NCBI RefSeq assembly: GCF_040117685.2
Contig: NZ_JBEDYP020000010.1
Coordinates: 124,001 to 188,000, forward strand
DNA length: 64,000 nucleotides
Direction of reading: 5' to 3'
Source: Gracilimonas sp040117685
GTDB lineage: Bacteria > Bacteroidota > Rhodothermia > Balneolales > Balneolaceae
Shown here piece after piece: positions 61,751 through 64,000 of the stretch. The notes below the pieces were generated by a model. The model was not told the origin of the DNA. It was given only the letters and a program-made list of their open reading frames with translations, and searched no databases. A program made the translations under genes and the position numbers. Each line of letters opens with the position of its first letter. The first letter of the stretch is position 1.

Positions 61751-62181
61751 GTAACTATGTTCCTGGAAAATTCTTTAATCAATGCCCTTAATATGTTAGA
61801 GGGTCTGATTTTATTTTGCAGATGACCTCAGCGGTAGCGGATGAATCTGATATCAATATTTTAAATGTCAACATAAAAAATATGGCCGCCAATCCTGAAG
61901 CGGTGGAAATTAACTGTTTTTCGCCTAATTTATTCCATATGAACACGCAATTTTAAAAAACAAAACATCTTCTGTTAACATAGCTATAATTGATTCAGAC
62001 TAATCCATGATTTGTCCCGTTTGTTCGGTTAAGTATGAATCAGAATAATTTTCAAAGTCGCCAATGAAATCTTCCAAAGTCGTGTTAAGCCTTTAAATTT
62101 ACCCTTACATCAACTGTTGAATTCTAATTATCTATCATCTGCACAAGCTTTTTGCACCCATTTTTTCAATTATATTCATCA
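61751..62181. promoter_or_regulatory. Divergent intergenic region
   Basis: The 431-bp AT-rich region between the RND exporter and the AttH-like tandem must carry promoters for both directions. No palindrome, RNA or small gene was recognised. Confidence 0.4.
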
Positions 62182-63231
62182 ATGAAATCTTACTTCTTTA
62201 GGTTCTTATTTATTCTTTTTTTGCTACCGGCTTCTCTTTCTGCTCAAACGGTCTATTTCCCGGTTGGCAGCTTTGGTGATGCTGATGAGGAGGACTTCGC
62301 TGCCAAAAATATCCAGTCCAAATACTTCAATGAACTTTGGACCTATCATGTGCATCTGGACAACGGGGTTCAGCTGATCTATACCTTCTCGATCAACGAT
62401 TTCGGCTCATTTAAAGGCAGGGTTACCGGCGTTAAGCTTTCGGTTAGCTGGACCGATGGAAATACCTATGTGGTAAATAAGGAATATAATCCAGCAACCT
62501 TAGTGGTTGAGCCGGACAGCAATTACATCCGCCCTCACCCTGACCGGCCTTACTGGGGCAAGGGCCGTTTTGATGATAAGCACCGCTTGTTTTTTCACAA
62601 CACCAATGACGGGGTTCAATACGACCTTGATCTCACCTTCAGCAACATTGCGAAAGGAAAAACCATGGGAGACGGGGTGTATAAAGTCGGCAATAATGAG
62701 CTGGGTATGGCTTTACTTATCCCACATGCTGACGTGAAAGGCATGGTAGCCATTAACGGTGATACGCTGAATGTGACCGGTGTGGGATATATGGATCACA
62801 TCTATCAGAACAACCTTTCTTCTGAAATTATTGACCGCAGCTACCGAATTAAAACCGGGGATGATGAGAATGGCATGTTTTTTCATTTCCTTACGCTTAA
62901 GAAGGCCGGTATCCAAACCCCGATTGGATATGGTGTAGGATACCGAAACGGACTTGAATACCTGATCACTCCTTCATCCATAGAACGGATAGAATCAGAT
63001 CCTGAAACTTCTGAATTGGACAGCTATGTAAAGATTAAACCCTTTCAAACCGACATGCTGAACGTAAGGGTAAAAAGACACATGGACACCTATTCCCTGC
63101 TCAATGAATTAAGCGGTATCAAACGATTCGTTGCAAAAAAAGTGATTGGCGGTGAACTGATTGAGATGAACGGCACGGTGACCATCAATAAAAACCAACC
63201 CGGCTATTTCTATTATCTGGTCACTAAATGA
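62182..63231 (+). CDS. Secreted AttH/Svf1-like lipocalin protein, first of a tandem pair
   Basis: Start ATG 62182 (MKSYFFRFLFILFLLPASLSAQ) gives a clean signal peptide; an in-frame ATG ten codons upstream is less likely. The mature part is beta-rich with AttH/Svf1-like motifs: NELWTYHVHLDNGVQLIYTFSINDFG, GKGRFDDKHRLFFHNTNDGVQYDLDLTFSNI and GVGYMDHIYQNNLSSEIIDRSYRIKTGDDENGMFFHFL. The family includes proteins handling hydrophobic ligands such as hydroxyneurosporene-synthase-like domains; no reaction can be assigned. The next gene is a paralogue. Confidence 0.72.
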   Translation: MKSYFFRFLFILFLLPASLSAQTVYFPVGSFGDADEEDFAAKNIQSKYFNELWTYHVHLDNGVQLIYTFSINDFGSFKGRVTGVKLSVSWTDGNTYVVNKEYNPATLVVEPDSNYIRPHPDRPYWGKGRFDDKHRLFFHNTNDGVQYDLDLTFSNIAKGKTMGDGVYKVGNNELGMALLIPHADVKGMVAINGDTLNVTGVGYMDHIYQNNLSSEIIDRSYRIKTGDDENGMFFHFLTLKKAGIQTPIGYGVGYRNGLEYLITPSSIERIESDPETSELDSYVKIKPFQTDMLNVRVKRHMDTYSLLNELSGIKRFVAKKVIGGELIEMNGTVTINKNQPGYFYYLVTK

Positions 63232-63303
63232 TAAATTAGAGGTCAATACAACTTACCTTTTTGAAGGATGAGGCTCACTCTATTAATTTTCGAGCAGTAT
63301 TCT

Positions 63304-64000
63304 ATGAAACATGCTTTCATCGCTTTCCTCTGGTTATTTCTTTTTCAACCGGCTTTGTTTGCTCAAAATATTGTTGAAAGCACTCAGCCCGAAATAACGG
63401 ATCTTGAACAGGATGATTTCAGGATTCACGAACAACAGGGTGCTTATTACAATGAGCAATGGGCTTACCATGTAATTCTGGATAACGGGGCTCAAATCTA
63501 TGTAACCTACGCCGTACATCATTTTGCGGGACTCAGGAATTCTTCTACCAGCGGAAGACTTTCCTTATTGAATTGGAAGGGAGAGAATTATAGTACCGCC
63601 AAAGAATACAACCTGAAGAACCTGCTGGTTCATGAAAACCCGTATAAACTAAAACTGCATCCCGAACGTGATATCTGGATTGAAGGGATACCCGGCTTTA
63701 ATCCTCATCACTTTCACTATCGTGGTAAATATGATTTCCACATCAGTTTTGATGATCCTTTCCCCGGTTTTAAGCCCGGCGATGGGGTTTTTAAGTTAGG
63801 TGAAGAGGATGAACTTGGAATGTTTATCCATATTCCCTTTTCCAGAGTTTCTGGTTATATCGCCGGGGGGTCGGATACCGTAAGGGTTTCAGGGATTGGC
63901 TTTATGGATCATTTTTATCAAACAAATTTAGCTACCAGGCTGTTTGAAACCGGGTACAAGTTTAACGCAAAAACAGAACGTGGTTTTTCCGGCGGCCATT
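63304..64000 (+). CDS. Secreted AttH/Svf1-like lipocalin protein, second of pair (partial, cut by right edge)
   Basis: The start at ATG 63304 (MKHAFIAFLWLFLFQPALFAQ) provides a signal peptide; an in-frame ATG at 63268 is possible. The 232 visible codons follow its neighbour closely: NEQWAYHVILDNGAQIYVTYAVHHFAG, KYDFHISFDDPFPGFKPGDGVFKLGEEDELGMFIHI and GIGFMDHFYQTNLATRLFETGYKF. It therefore arose by tandem duplication from the gene 72 bp upstream. The pair may act together on envelope lipids, but this is inference. No frameshift is seen before the edge. Confidence 0.7.
   Translation, partial: MKHAFIAFLWLFLFQPALFAQNIVESTQPEITDLEQDDFRIHEQQGAYYNEQWAYHVILDNGAQIYVTYAVHHFAGLRNSSTSGRLSLLNWKGENYSTAKEYNLKNLLVHENPYKLKLHPERDIWIEGIPGFNPHHFHYRGKYDFHISFDDPFPGFKPGDGVFKLGEEDELGMFIHIPFSRVSGYIAGGSDTVRVSGIGFMDHFYQTNLATRLFETGYKFNAKTERGFSGGH

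Noticed and set aside
1..64000. CRISPR array, tRNA, rRNA, phage or transposase genes
   Set aside because: None was recognised: no evenly spaced direct repeats with unique spacers, no cloverleaf or rRNA-like stretch, and no recombinase gene.

Overview
The window looks like chromosomal DNA from a marine or saline member of the Bacteroidota/Balneolota group. A Balneola/Gracilimonas-type bacterium is my best guess, from protein style rather than any marker gene. Grounds: moderate GC, many secreted proteins and lipoproteins, families typical of that group (DUF5723 barrel, DUF5117-type metalloprotease, PKD-rich surface protein, fused isobutyryl-CoA mutase, Big_5-type lipoprotein), few strong Shine-Dalgarno sites and one TTTG/TAnnTTTG-like promoter. 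No rRNA, tRNA, CRISPR array, phage or transposase gene was seen.

Layout. 1-6000: a glycoside hydrolase cut by the left edge, with a LacI-type operator upstream, then small envelope proteins, one with five exact 30-residue repeats, and a TlpA-like protein lacking its second redox cysteine. 6000-12100 (minus): fused B12-dependent acyl-CoA mutase IcmF, an MscS channel and a Big_5 lipoprotein. 12300-18500 (plus): a three-gene lipoprotein operon (COG3014/LPP20/LpoB), then NAD salvage genes pncB and pncA and a FAD oxidoreductase. 18450-22720 (minus): a DUF5723 barrel with a large lipoprotein. 23060-25950: lysS and a LolC/E-type permease. 25950-30000 is accessory: two short lipoprotein genes around an attC-like site, a YdjM-type membrane hydrolase, a DUF559 nuclease gene bracketed by near-identical repeats, and palindromic repeat debris. 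30026-31142 is alanine dehydrogenase broken by one extra base. 31330-45760 (mostly plus): zinc metalloprotease, then a histidine kinase / FecR-LysM / giant PKD protein operon, then trkA-trkH. 45760-51140 (minus): DinB, alpha/beta hydrolase, FAD dehydrogenase, YceI, an intradiol-dioxygenase-like lipoprotein and a LytTR regulator. 51200-59250 is accessory again: a DUF3644 gene with a HEPN-like Rx4H motif, a TolB-like propeller, a multi-PAS kinase, a 51-residue membrane protein, a quinone-oxidoreductase-like enzyme, a VanZ-like protein and a small lipoprotein, with attC-like hairpins and repeats. 59255-64000: an RND/MMPL exporter and two tandem AttH/Svf1-like secreted proteins, the second cut by the right edge.

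The most unusual signals are (1) three attC-like imperfect hairpins with a shared core, each directly 3' of an AT-rich minus-strand gene, suggesting integron-type cassettes scattered in a chromosome with no integrase in view; (2) the DUF559 nuclease gene between two copies of a palindromic repeat that are 65/66 identical over their first 66 bp, an arrangement like REP elements around a RAYT transposase; and (3) the kinase/FecR/PKD operon. All functional statements come from reading the sequence and family knowledge; no search was run.
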